Translations under genes and position numbers: made by a program
Source of the DNA: Anaerolineaceae bacterium UBA5211
GTDB taxonomy: Bacteria; Chloroflexota; Anaerolineae; Anaerolineales; Anaerolineaceae
Length of the DNA: 22,447 bases
Direction of reading: 5' to 3'
NCBI GenBank assembly: GCA_002412595.1
Contig: DHVJ01000060.1
Location: 19,969-42,415, forward strand
In this document: positions 15,467 to 22,447 of the stretch, one piece after another
Layout: every line of letters starts with the position of its first letter
Numbering within the stretch: position 1 is the first letter of the stretch
Notes under the pieces: model-generated
What the model was told of the DNA's origin: nothing
The model's database searches: none
Seen by the model: only the letters and a program-made list of their open reading frames with translations

Positions 15467-16102
15467 TTAATCAATTGCATGTCTGGGTTTAATCAACATG
15501 CTAATAAATTGGATACTTCCATTGCGATAAGTTGAGAAGATATTCCTTCCACAGAATTTTATCAGGGAATTGTGCGCAGAGACTTTTAAATTATTCTTCA
15601 AGTTGGCACCCAGGGAGGCCAGGTTGCGTTTTTCCACGATGGTATATACCCGGCTGCAGCCCTTTTCCTCCAATAAATAATGGTGGGCATAGACAATCAA
15701 ATGGGAGTAAATTCCCTTTTTGCGATACTCTTCTATCACGTAAGCGTTGAATACCAGAGCAGTCCCCAGCGGGATACGAAAGGCATCGTGGAAGTATGTC
15801 TTCTGCACGGATACCAGCGACCAGTAATACCCCAGCGGCTCCTGACTGACTGTATCCACTGCCAGGAAAAGGTCCACATCCGGGCAGGCCAGGCGCTGGG
15901 TGAGGACTTTTTCCTGGATGCGGGCGGACAGAAAGGCACGTACTGATGCGGGTATCTGATTTGACGGAAATCGTTGAATGGTGAAATTGCCTTCCGGGGA
16001 AGAGGGGCTGTCGGGCAGGTCTTCGCAGGTTAATTGCAGTAAAAGCCTTTCCTTGTAGAAAAGCTCATGCCACTGTCTGTTTCCCTGAGTTTGCTCTTTC
16101 AT
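15467..16102 (-). CDS. GNAT family N-acetyltransferase-like protein
   Basis: 211 residues. The C-terminal half fits the GNAT acyl-CoA fold: LFLAVDTVSQEPLGYYWSLV (strands 3-4), LVFNAYVIEEYRKKGIYSHL (117-135) with the RxxGxY variant of the pantetheine-binding loop (Arg127, Gly130), and YTIVEKRNLASLGANLKNNL with the Asn that often follows strand 6. The N-terminal 40 residues are unassigned. Such proteins move an acyl group from CoA onto an amine. It lies first in the minus-strand run, 68 bp before the ATP-grasp gene, and diverges from the second ATP-grasp gene. No clear ribosome site precedes the ATG. The substrate is unknown. Confidence 0.72.
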   Translation of the reverse strand: MKEQTQGNRQWHELFYKERLLLQLTCEDLPDSPSSPEGNFTIQRFPSNQIPASVRAFLSARIQEKVLTQRLACPDVDLFLAVDTVSQEPLGYYWSLVSVQKTYFHDAFRIPLGTALVFNAYVIEEYRKKGIYSHLIVYAHHYLLEEKGCSRVYTIVEKRNLASLGANLKNNLKVSAHNSLIKFCGRNIFSTYRNGSIQFISMLIKPRHAID

Positions 16103-16118
16103 TTTTTCATAAAAATAA

Positions 16119-16149
16119 TTGATAAATATATTGAATTAAATGCTATACT
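16119..16149 (+). promoter_or_regulatory. Candidate promoter of the second ATP-grasp gene
   Basis: TATACT at 16144-16149 is preceded by TG and one base (extended -10). A possible -35 TTGATA at 16119-16124 has a long 19-base spacer. The short divergent spacer must also drive the GNAT gene on the other strand, for which no convincing pair was found. Confidence 0.42.
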
Positions 16150-16192
16150 TGCTGCATCCTGATAATTATAGCCTCGTAAAAATAGAGGAAAT

Positions 16193-17428
16193 TTGAAAAA
16201 ACCAGCCGCCCTTGTGATGAATTGTCATTACAACGGATTAGCCATCATTCGCGAATTAGGTCATCGAGGGGTGCCAGTGATCGCTTACGATAACCAGCGC
16301 AATATCGGCACGTATAGCCGTTATGCCCGTTACTACCCGGGGATCAACCCGGCCGAATACGAAAGCCGCTTCATAGCTTCCCTGCAAAACCTCATCTGTA
16401 AACTGGACGAAAAGCCGGTCATTTTCCCGACCAACGACGCTTGGGCTATGGCATTGGCCAATAATTTGGAGACATTGGAAAAGGTGTCGTATCCCTGTGT
16501 GGCGGAAAAGAAGGTCATCGACCTGTTGGTCAACAAGGAGGCCTTTAACCGCTATTGCCAACAACAGCATTACCCCATTCCGGAAGCCTGGACCAGTGCA
16601 AACTATGCCGGTGTGCCGCCGGAGTGTTTCCCGGTGGTGATAAAGCCCATTTCGCGCCGCAAGTCCTCCGACCAGGCTGAGAACGCGCACCTGCAGCAGA
16701 TCTTCGACAACCATCGTCTGACCCTGGCCAGGGATCGGGATGAGCTAGAGGCGGGTTTGTTAGTTTTGGGGGAGGCCAGGGAGTATTTCTTCATCCAGGA
16801 ATACGTGGCGGGGTTGTCTGATTGTATGTTTACCGTGGGCATTTATGCCGATCGGGCGGGGGAGGTCAAAGGTATTTTTACCGGGCGTAAGCTGCGTGGA
16901 TACCCTGCCGATTACGGCGATTGCGTGCTGGGGCAGAACGAGATAATCCCGGAATACCTGGCGGAGATGGTCAGAGAGTTCTGCCGCAAGGTGGGCTATC
17001 ACGGCATCGCTGAATTCGAGTTCAAGCAGGACGCACGCAGCCAGGTGTTCAAGCTGATTGAGGTCAACCCGCGTAGTTGGTCCTGGGTGGGCATTACGCC
17101 TGCCTGCGGGGTCAGCCTACCTTGGATGGCTTACACGGACTCCTGCGGATGCGCGGAGGTACCCGAGGTGCAATGCCGGCTGGCCACCGGCACGGTCAAA
17201 TACGTACGGCTCTTCAATGATTGGCATAATTGCCTGTTCCGCTATAAGCGGAATGGCTTTCCGCAGTGGTCATTGAACCTGAAAGATTGGTGGCGCTCTC
17301 TGGCGGCGGAAAAGCTGGTGGTCGCCGAATTCGGCTGGCGAGATAATTTACCTGCACTGATCGCCTTTCTCAACGAGCTCAAACACATGCTCACAGATAA
17401 GCGCAAGCGCTCCGGTATGCGCCCTTGA
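16193..17428 (+). CDS. ATP-grasp domain ligase, second copy (TTG start)
   Basis: 411 residues. The N-terminus MKKPAALVMNCHYNGLAII, then VIAYDNQ, is the pre-grasp domain seen in carboxylate-amine ligases of surface-polymer loci and D-aspartate-ligase-like proteins. FPTNDAWA (79-86) precedes the ATP-grasp core: FPVVIKPISRRK with the ATP lysine, FIQEYVAGLSD with the acidic pair, GRKLRGYPADYGD, and the Mg-site AEFEFKQD...KLIEVNPRSWSW. The start is TTG at 16193 with AGAGG about 5 bases upstream; no closer ATG fits. It is only distantly like the other ATP-grasp protein, so they are not a recent duplication. It converges on the deacetylase with a 49-bp gap that holds no convincing terminator. Confidence 0.86.
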   Translation: MKKPAALVMNCHYNGLAIIRELGHRGVPVIAYDNQRNIGTYSRYARYYPGINPAEYESRFIASLQNLICKLDEKPVIFPTNDAWAMALANNLETLEKVSYPCVAEKKVIDLLVNKEAFNRYCQQQHYPIPEAWTSANYAGVPPECFPVVIKPISRRKSSDQAENAHLQQIFDNHRLTLARDRDELEAGLLVLGEAREYFFIQEYVAGLSDCMFTVGIYADRAGEVKGIFTGRKLRGYPADYGDCVLGQNEIIPEYLAEMVREFCRKVGYHGIAEFEFKQDARSQVFKLIEVNPRSWSWVGITPACGVSLPWMAYTDSCGCAEVPEVQCRLATGTVKYVRLFNDWHNCLFRYKRNGFPQWSLNLKDWWRSLAAEKLVVAEFGWRDNLPALIAFLNELKHMLTDKRKRSGMRP

Positions 17429-17477
17429 GTGCTGTTTAATCTTTAATTCAATGGGGAAAAGAGAGGCGGGAGCCTGT

Positions 17478-18857
17478 TTAATGCGCCATTTCCGTCAGGG
17501 TCCTGATCCAATCTGGTAACTGCCGGCCCCATTCCTGCCATTCCCGGCCCAAACAGGTGTTGTGCCACAGCATGGTGAAGGTGCCATTTACTTTTTGGCA
17601 GGTGCGTGCCAGCTTCATGATACTCTCAAAGCCTTCTGCGGGGCTGAGTTTACGGTAAACCCGCAAGCTGGTATCCATCACGATCAGGGGCAGCTCGGTG
17701 AATTCCAATTCCTTATCCTTCAGGATATCAAAGACAGTGTATGGGAAACAGGTGCCGCAGCGGAAGCCCTCGTGTTCAGAGAAGCAATAGGATTCATCGT
17801 ATTCCAGCCCGGCTGCGTGCATCTGGTTCCAGGTATAAGGCGTACGGATGCGCAGATAATGCTGGCGCGACCCGTGGCAGGTTACACCGATGGCATCTTC
17901 CAGACGCTGCTTTTCCGTATCATAGAGCGCAGGTTTATCATAAGACTGGTAGCTGGCATGCAGCCCGATTTGCATATCGTTTTCTTTGAGATATTCCAGT
18001 ACTTTGCGAACGCGACGTCCCTTCAGGGAGTATCCGTCGCGCGCGAAGGTTTCCTGCGAAGTTAACAGGTAGAACACATCATGACTGTTGTTGGCCTGGG
18101 CTATTTCCACCAGTCGGCACAGGTCACGATAATAGGCATCCTCTTTGTAATTATGGAAAAGGCTGGGAAAATCTTGCCGGAAGAAATCCAGGCGTCCCTT
18201 CGCCAGGTCGCGCGCCATAACGTCCAACCACTTATGGAAAGGATGCGACAGGAACATGTAGTCCACATCATGCGAGAAGTGAAATTGGAAGCGGTGCGGC
18301 GGTGTGATCTTCTCGCCGGTCAGAGCTTCCAGCCAGGTCTTCAGCACCAGGGCATAGATATCCACAATGGGCAGGTCAATCAACCCGTAGCGGCTGGCCA
18401 CGCTGGCGCTGTATTGATAGCGCCCATGCTTATCCAGGTGCGGGCTGTTTACCTCCTCGTATCGTGCGAGCATGAAGAAGGCGGAAGCCAGGATATCCAC
18501 ATGCAGGGTCAGCTTTTTACCCTGAATTTCGGCGAATTTCGCGGGGGGCGCATCGCCCCAAAACATTATGGGCAGGCTATCAAAAGGAAAGCCGGAAACC
18601 TCTGCCGGCAGGAATTGCGCCGGGGCCAAGTTATTCAGCTTATCCGGATTCCCGGCCACCATTTCGTCCGGGGCGTTTGCCGGGCAGGCTTGGATTTGGA
18701 GCGTAAACTCCGCAGATTTCTCTGCGGCGGAGGCTTGCGCGCCATAAACACAGCGGACGCGTTTGTTTCCCACGGTAATAGATTCCGCCTGGTAATCCAA
18801 CCCCAGGCGGTAAAATAGCTGTTTCCATGAATAAGATATGGCTGCAGAAGAGAGCAT
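17478..18857 (-). CDS. Polysaccharide deacetylase family protein with DUF7033-type N-terminal domain
   Basis: 459 residues. The first 190 or so resemble the domain (DUF7033) that often precedes NodB-like deacetylases in surface-polysaccharide clusters. The catalytic part begins at FHFSHDVDY (192-200), with the paired aspartates of the NodB metal site, followed by MQIGLHASYQSY (295-306), RQHYLR (331-336), GFRCGTCFPY (364-373), LPLIVMDTSL (389-398) and MLWHNT (429-434). No signal peptide is seen, so it may act in the cytoplasm on a precursor. It likely removes an N- or O-acetyl group from a sugar. The ATG directly follows the LysR TAA; AAGGA lies seven bases before it inside the LysR end, so the two are co-translated. 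Confidence 0.86.
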   Translation of the reverse strand: MLSSAAISYSWKQLFYRLGLDYQAESITVGNKRVRCVYGAQASAAEKSAEFTLQIQACPANAPDEMVAGNPDKLNNLAPAQFLPAEVSGFPFDSLPIMFWGDAPPAKFAEIQGKKLTLHVDILASAFFMLARYEEVNSPHLDKHGRYQYSASVASRYGLIDLPIVDIYALVLKTWLEALTGEKITPPHRFQFHFSHDVDYMFLSHPFHKWLDVMARDLAKGRLDFFRQDFPSLFHNYKEDAYYRDLCRLVEIAQANNSHDVFYLLTSQETFARDGYSLKGRRVRKVLEYLKENDMQIGLHASYQSYDKPALYDTEKQRLEDAIGVTCHGSRQHYLRIRTPYTWNQMHAAGLEYDESYCFSEHEGFRCGTCFPYTVFDILKDKELEFTELPLIVMDTSLRVYRKLSPAEGFESIMKLARTCQKVNGTFTMLWHNTCLGREWQEWGRQLPDWIRTLTEMAH

Positions 18858-19757
18858 TTACAAGTCCTTGTTGCGAATGGCGAAAGCTAAAAATTCCTTG
18901 GTGATGTTGGTCAGCGGCAGCATGCGATTATAGCAGATAAATATCTTACGGTATAAATCCAGGCCTTCTACCTCAATTTCCTGTAGCAGACCGGATTCTA
19001 TTTCCTTTTTAATACCTAAAGAAGAGATGATGGCTGCACCATAACCGGCTAATACAGCACTTTTTACTGAATCCTGCAGACCAAGTTCCATAAGGATGTT
19101 CAGGTCGCTGAAGGTCAATCCGCCCGTAGCCAGCGCTTCCCTTAAATTGATGGTGGCGCCGGAGCCGGGCTGCTGCATAATGAGCGGAATTTTGCGCAGC
19201 TCCTGAAATGAGATTCGTTTTTTCTGTGCCAGGGGATGGCTTTGCGCGCTGACCAGCACCAGCTTGTCTTCCAGGTAGGATTCAAAATACAGATTCCCAT
19301 CACGGCGTTTGGTGCCGACAAAGCCCAATTCCACGGACTGGTTGAAGACCTTGTCGATGATCTCGCTGGAATCACCCACCTGCAAGTTGATGATGCATTC
19401 GGGATGTTCCATCTTGAATTCACCCAGCAATATTGGGATGGGATAATCGGCCGGGCCGGAGCTGGCCCCGATGGTCAGGCTGCCGGTGAAATTGCCGCGA
19501 TTGCTAAAAACCGCCTGGCGGGTTTTTTCGTATAAGGCCAGAATTTTCAGGGAATTTTCATAGACGATCTTGCCTTCATCGGTGGGCAGGATATGGTGGC
19601 TTTCGCGGTGCAGCAATTCTGTGCCGAACTCACCTTCCAGCGCTTTAATTTGCAGGCTGATAGTGGGCTGGGTGATGCCCAGGCGGTCGGCTGAAAGAGA
19701 AAAACTTTTCAGCTCAACCACCGTGCAAAAGGATAAGAGTTGGTCTATTCGTGTCAT
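18858..19757 (-). CDS. LysR-type transcriptional regulator (CysL/YeiE-like)
   Basis: 299 residues, normal LysR length. An N-terminal winged helix-turn-helix (1-60, with SLSADRLGITQPTISLQIKA) binds DNA, and the effector domain (about 90-295) starts LTIGASSGPADYPIP, a form seen in the CysL/YeiE/CbbR-like branch. B. subtilis CysL activates sulfite reductase genes; that parallel is only by branch and not shown here. It is divergent from the MBOAT gene across 434 bp and directly joined to the deacetylase, so it may regulate either or both. No ribosome site is seen before the ATG. The ligand is unknown. Confidence 0.92.
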   Translation of the reverse strand: MTRIDQLLSFCTVVELKSFSLSADRLGITQPTISLQIKALEGEFGTELLHRESHHILPTDEGKIVYENSLKILALYEKTRQAVFSNRGNFTGSLTIGASSGPADYPIPILLGEFKMEHPECIINLQVGDSSEIIDKVFNQSVELGFVGTKRRDGNLYFESYLEDKLVLVSAQSHPLAQKKRISFQELRKIPLIMQQPGSGATINLREALATGGLTFSDLNILMELGLQDSVKSAVLAGYGAAIISSLGIKKEIESGLLQEIEVEGLDLYRKIFICYNRMLPLTNITKEFLAFAIRNKDL

Positions 19758-19795
19758 AGGTTTTTATGGATTTAATCTGTAATTAATTCATTTTT

Positions 19796-19824
19796 ACCAT
19801 AAACGCGCGGGTATCGGTGGGCAA
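19796..19824 (-). promoter_or_regulatory. Candidate promoter of the LysR-deacetylase pair
   Basis: Minus strand TTGCCC (19824-19819), 17-base spacer, TATGGT (19801-19796), about 39 bases before the LysR ATG. The -10 is imperfect. Confidence 0.35.
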
Positions 19825-19874
19825 TGTGAATGATTTGATATGAGCATTTAATACCCATGATAAAGCAATCGCAG

Positions 19875-19894
19875 GGTGCGTGTCTGAACGCACC
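19875..19894. repeat. Short hairpin-forming inverted repeat
   Basis: GGTGCGT (19875-19881) and ACGCACC (19888-19894) pair perfectly with a 6-base loop. No T-run follows on either strand, so it is not a terminator. It could be a regulator-binding dyad or part of an RNA. Confidence 0.5.
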
Positions 19895-19992
19895 ACAACC
19901 GGACAGTGCGCGAAATTACTCGTTCCTTGACAACACCAGACAATCAGCGGAATCAACTTATTATAAACGGCAAGATTACGGTAATCTACTCC

Positions 19993-20044
19993 CTCCCCCT
20001 GAAAGAACCCATATCATAAAAAAGAATACAAAATTCAGGGGGAG
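19993..20044. repeat. 11-bp perfect inverted repeat with 30-base spacer
   Basis: CTCCCCCTGAA (19993-20003) and TTCAGGGGGAG (20034-20044) are exact reverse complements. The AT-rich 30-base interior would form a large loop. Possible meanings: operator half-sites about four helical turns apart, or the stem of a small RNA. No coding frame explains it. Confidence 0.6.
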
Positions 20045-20129
20045 AGCCAGCCGCTTCTATACCGTTCAGAGAATGTAGATATATCTGCACGCGATGATTA
20101 TTTAAATACCGGCTGCGGGCATTAGCGGC

Positions 20130-20158
20130 TTGCCGGGCATTGGGCGCTATATTAGAAT
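20130..20158 (+). promoter_or_regulatory. Candidate promoter of the MBOAT-DHHW pair
   Basis: TTGCCG (20130-20135), 17-base spacer, TAGAAT (20153-20158). The start point would be near 20165, giving a leader of about 27 bases. It resembles the nusA promoter, which has the same -10 and spacing. Confidence 0.5.
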
Positions 20159-20191
20159 AAGCCATACTAAAGAATCAGGGTCCATAAATAT

Positions 20192-21601
20192 ATGCTTTTC
20201 CCGTCATTGGTCTTTTTATTCATATTCTTTCCCATTGTTCTGATCCTTTATAATTTAAACAGTTCCAGCACCTACCGCAACATTATCCTGCTGCTGGCCT
20301 CTCTGGTTTTCTATACCTGGGGCGAGCCGCTATTCGTTTTCATGCTGGTTTTGCTGATTCTGTATAACTGGGCGGTTGGGCGCTGGATTGATCATAAAAA
20401 TGCTGCCGGCGGCGACGCTGGACTGCTGACAGGTGTTTCCATCGCAGTTAACTTGCTGCCGCTGGTAGTGCTCAAAATCGCTACTACGGCGCAGTTCAAT
20501 CTGCCCATCCTCTACAATATCCGCCAGCAGTTCCCAAATCTGAGTTTTCCCCTGGGTATTTCGTTCTTCACCTTTTCGGCTATTTCTTACCTGGTGGATA
20601 TCAACCGCGCTGAGATCAACGCTGAACCGAACCTGCTGCGCCTGGCCAACTATATGGCTTTCTTCCCTAAGCTGCTGCAGGGGCCCATCACACGCTTCAA
20701 AGATATGCGGAATGCTTTGGAATCCCCGCGCACCCATCCGGATGAGATGGCCGAAGGCATGCGGCGCTTCATCATCGGCCTGGCCAAGAAGGTGCTGATT
20801 GCCGATAACCTGGCAGTGGTGGCGGATAAGGTATTTGGCTTGCAGGACAGCCATATGTCCGCCGGCTTGGCCTGGTATGGGCTGCTGGCCTTTGCCGTAC
20901 AGATCTATATGGACTTCTCCGGCTATTCCGATATGGCCATTGGGCTGGGCCGCATGCTGGGCTTCAAGCTGCCGGAAAACTTCAACTTTCCTTACATAAG
21001 CCGCAGCATCGCAGACTTCTGGCGGCGCTGGCATATTTCGCTGATGAATTTCTTTCGCACTTACATCTTTATGCCGCTGGAAATTGCGCGCCGTAAGCAG
21101 AAACATTTCCGCCAACAATCCAATTTATTGATCGTCTTCCTCGTGACGGGCTTCTGGCATGGCATCACACCCACCTTTATCCTATGGGGCGTGTATTTTG
21201 GGATTATCAGTGTGTTGGAATCCACCTTTTTAGGGCGCTGGCTGAAGAAACTGCCGGCCGCGCTGCAGCATATGTACGCGCTGCTGCTCATCCTAATTGG
21301 GTGGGTGTTCTTCAGGATCGAAGATATTGCTAACTGGGGGCCGTTTTTCAAGGCGCTATTGGGAGCGGGGCGGCCATCTGGTTTGTACACTGCTCGTACA
21401 TTGAACGTCCTGATGTACTTCCCCTTGCTGATATTGGGCATAATTGCCAGTACACCGTTATTAAAAGGAATTTATGACCGTGCCCGTGATAATAAAGTGA
21501 CTTCGCTGGTGTTGGATGTTGTGCTGATCGCTGTATTTGTTTTGTGCACTGCTGTCACAGTCTCCGGCAGCTACCAGGCGTTTCTCTATTCGGAATTTTA
21601 G
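20192..21601 (+). CDS. MBOAT family O-acyltransferase (AlgI-like)
   Basis: 469 residues with about ten membrane segments. AlgI-type MBOAT proteins pass acyl groups, usually acetyl, across the membrane for O-acetylation of exopolysaccharides or wall polymers. Visible motifs: FPLGISFFTFSAISY (119-133), FFPKLLQGPITRF (157-169), QIYMDFSGYSDMAIGLG (237-253), DFWRRWHISLMNFFR (275-289) and GFWHG (320-324), whose His323 matches the catalytic histidine of the family. Only a weak AGGG lies upstream of the ATG. It is followed after 7 bp by a DHHW-type protein, the pairing known from alginate and similar O-acetylation systems. The polymer acceptor is unknown. Confidence 0.94.
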   Translation: MLFPSLVFLFIFFPIVLILYNLNSSSTYRNIILLLASLVFYTWGEPLFVFMLVLLILYNWAVGRWIDHKNAAGGDAGLLTGVSIAVNLLPLVVLKIATTAQFNLPILYNIRQQFPNLSFPLGISFFTFSAISYLVDINRAEINAEPNLLRLANYMAFFPKLLQGPITRFKDMRNALESPRTHPDEMAEGMRRFIIGLAKKVLIADNLAVVADKVFGLQDSHMSAGLAWYGLLAFAVQIYMDFSGYSDMAIGLGRMLGFKLPENFNFPYISRSIADFWRRWHISLMNFFRTYIFMPLEIARRKQKHFRQQSNLLIVFLVTGFWHGITPTFILWGVYFGIISVLESTFLGRWLKKLPAALQHMYALLLILIGWVFFRIEDIANWGPFFKALLGAGRPSGLYTARTLNVLMYFPLLILGIIASTPLLKGIYDRARDNKVTSLVLDVVLIAVFVLCTAVTVSGSYQAFLYSEF

Positions 21602-21608
21602 GTTGAGT

Positions 21609-22447
21609 ATGAAAAAGAATATCCAGAACTTTGTTTTCATCATCGTGATTTTTGCCCTGCTGATCGGCCCGGGGATTTACTGGCTGTCGCGCGGTGGAAA
21701 TTGGACTGAGGATTCCATCCTGGAGGACCGCAAGTTGGTGGTTTTCCCGCAACTTTCCCTGCAGGAATTCAAAACCGGTGTAAAGCGCATTTACCAGGGT
21801 TTGTACGCCGAAGCGGGAGAGGTCTTTTTCAACCAAATTATCAGCGGTTCTTTCCAGCGTACGGTCAACAAAGCCGCGTCCGAGCAAATGCTGCTGCGCA
21901 TTCCGCTGGTGGAGTTGGCCAAGTCCTTTGACCGCACGGTGATCAAGAGCGCCTACCTGGCGCTGCCGGACGCGGCTTATCCAGCCACCTTTGATTCAGG
22001 TCTATATGTCTCACGCGATGGAAGCAGCCTGATGCAGGACCTGGCTTACTTTGATGATGCTGAAAAATCAGTTATCGACTCTCGCATTTCGAATTATAAA
22101 GAGCTGCTGGAGAAGTACCCGGACACTTATTTTTACGTGTTCAATATCGAGACGCTGCCTTATTCGGGTTTTCATCCCATAGCCCCTTATTTTCCCCAAG
22201 CGGATAATGGACAGTCACTTCAATATTTTTTGGAGAATAAACCGGCAAATTTAGCCTTTGCGAATTTTACACTGACCAGTTATGCGGATTACCAGGAAAA
22301 GTTCTTCAAGACCGACCAGCATTGGAATATCCGCGCTTCGCTGGACGCTTATGAAAAAATTTATGCTCTCCTGCAGCAGCAGTACCCGGATATCAGCCCC
22401 ATGCTGAGCACGCAGGAAATTAATAAACTGGACGGCTTGGAATTTCT
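21609..22447 (+). CDS. DHHW/AlgJ-like secreted acetylation protein, C-terminus outside window
   Basis: An open frame of 279 codons runs off the right edge. An N-terminal hydrophobic anchor (residues about 8-26) is followed by a short outside segment and NRTxx-type variation, VFFNQIISG, then FKTDQHWN (233-240), where the DHHW family usually has TDHHW. Partners of MBOAT proteins in this family transfer the acetyl group onto the polymer outside the membrane using Asp, His and Ser of an SGNH-like site; here the Asp and second His are kept and the first His is Gln. AGG stands six bases before the ATG and the gene lies 7 bp after MBOAT, so they form one operon. The serine motif, if present, could lie in the conserved segments seen here or beyond the edge. 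Confidence 0.8.
   Translation, partial: MKKNIQNFVFIIVIFALLIGPGIYWLSRGGNWTEDSILEDRKLVVFPQLSLQEFKTGVKRIYQGLYAEAGEVFFNQIISGSFQRTVNKAASEQMLLRIPLVELAKSFDRTVIKSAYLALPDAAYPATFDSGLYVSRDGSSLMQDLAYFDDAEKSVIDSRISNYKELLEKYPDTYFYVFNIETLPYSGFHPIAPYFPQADNGQSLQYFLENKPANLAFANFTLTSYADYQEKFFKTDQHWNIRASLDAYEKIYALLQQQYPDISPMLSTQEINKLDGLEF

Larger units (their letters stand above)
19758..20191. other. 434-bp divergent non-coding region between LysR and MBOAT genes
   Basis: No convincing gene. It contains candidate promoters for LysR and MBOAT, a 7-bp hairpin, an 11-bp inverted repeat, a dyad TTG-N11-CAA (19927-19943) that matches the T-N11-A pattern of LysR-type sites, and a direct repeat CGGGCATT (20116-20123 and 20134-20141, 18 bases apart). 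The size is large for this compact window, so it may hold operators or a small RNA. Confidence 0.6.

Noticed and set aside
17429..17477. Terminator between the second ATP-grasp gene and the deacetylase
   Set aside because: Only a 4-bp AGGC/GCCT stem is present with no adequate T-run.
18081..18818. 245-codon plus-strand ORF antisense to the deacetylase
   Set aside because: Shadow of the deacetylase frame, which has intact catalytic motifs; no ribosome site or domain.
19857..20078. 73-codon plus-strand ORF in the LysR-MBOAT spacer
   Set aside because: No ribosome site, no recognisable family, composition follows the inverted repeat and AT-rich spacer, and it fits chance length.
20330..21118. 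262-codon minus-strand ORF antisense to the MBOAT gene
   Set aside because: Lies wholly within a well-supported gene; the peptide is His/Gln-rich as expected from the reverse reading of membrane codons and has no family features.
1..22447. CRISPR arrays, tRNA, rRNA, insertion sequences or phage genes
   Set aside because: No regularly spaced repeats, no cloverleaf or rRNA-like segments and no transposase or integrase motifs were seen in reading either strand.

Overview
The window looks like a chromosomal piece of a Chloroflexota bacterium, most likely class Anaerolineae. This is inferred from the layout of the nusA-infB cluster, a NusA with a very long charged tail, a short IF2, and a ThyX-like protein that seems to belong to a longer multi-domain form. 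No rRNA, tRNA, CRISPR array, transposase or phage gene is visible. All calls were made by reading the sequence; no search was run.

Positions 1-8257 (minus strand) hold a housekeeping operon, transcribed right to left: nusA, ylxR/rnpM, infB, rbfA, nrnA, truB, ribF and a ThyX-like gene cut off by the left edge. Genes abut or overlap (truB/ribF gap 0, nrnA/truB overlap 11 bp, ribF/thyX-like overlap 32 bp). A good sigma-70-type promoter (TTGCGA-N17-TAGAAT with a TG extension) and a leader hairpin lie before nusA. The operon links transcription elongation, RNase P modulation, translation initiation, 30S maturation, nanoRNA turnover, tRNA pseudouridylation and flavin cofactor synthesis. The flavin link is of interest because ThyX proteins use FAD.

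Positions 8291-14153 are about uptake of a small anion. An orphan substrate-binding lipoprotein sits upstream of nusA. After an OsmC/YhfA-like redox protein and a ComB-like (2-phosphosulfolactate phosphatase family) protein on the plus strand comes a complete minus-strand ABC importer of the nitrate/sulfonate/taurine class: binding lipoprotein, two different permeases, ATPase. The two binding proteins are clear paralogues. A sulfonate or other organosulfur substrate is a reasonable guess but is not proven.

Positions 14193-22447 look like an envelope or glycan decoration region: two ATP-grasp ligases, a GNAT acetyltransferase, a LysR regulator directly joined to a DUF7033-type polysaccharide deacetylase, and, divergent from LysR, an AlgI-like MBOAT O-acyltransferase followed by a DHHW/AlgJ-like protein cut by the right edge. 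A 434-bp non-coding stretch between LysR and MBOAT holds a long inverted repeat and promoter-like sequences. No glycosyltransferase is present, so the acceptor is unknown.
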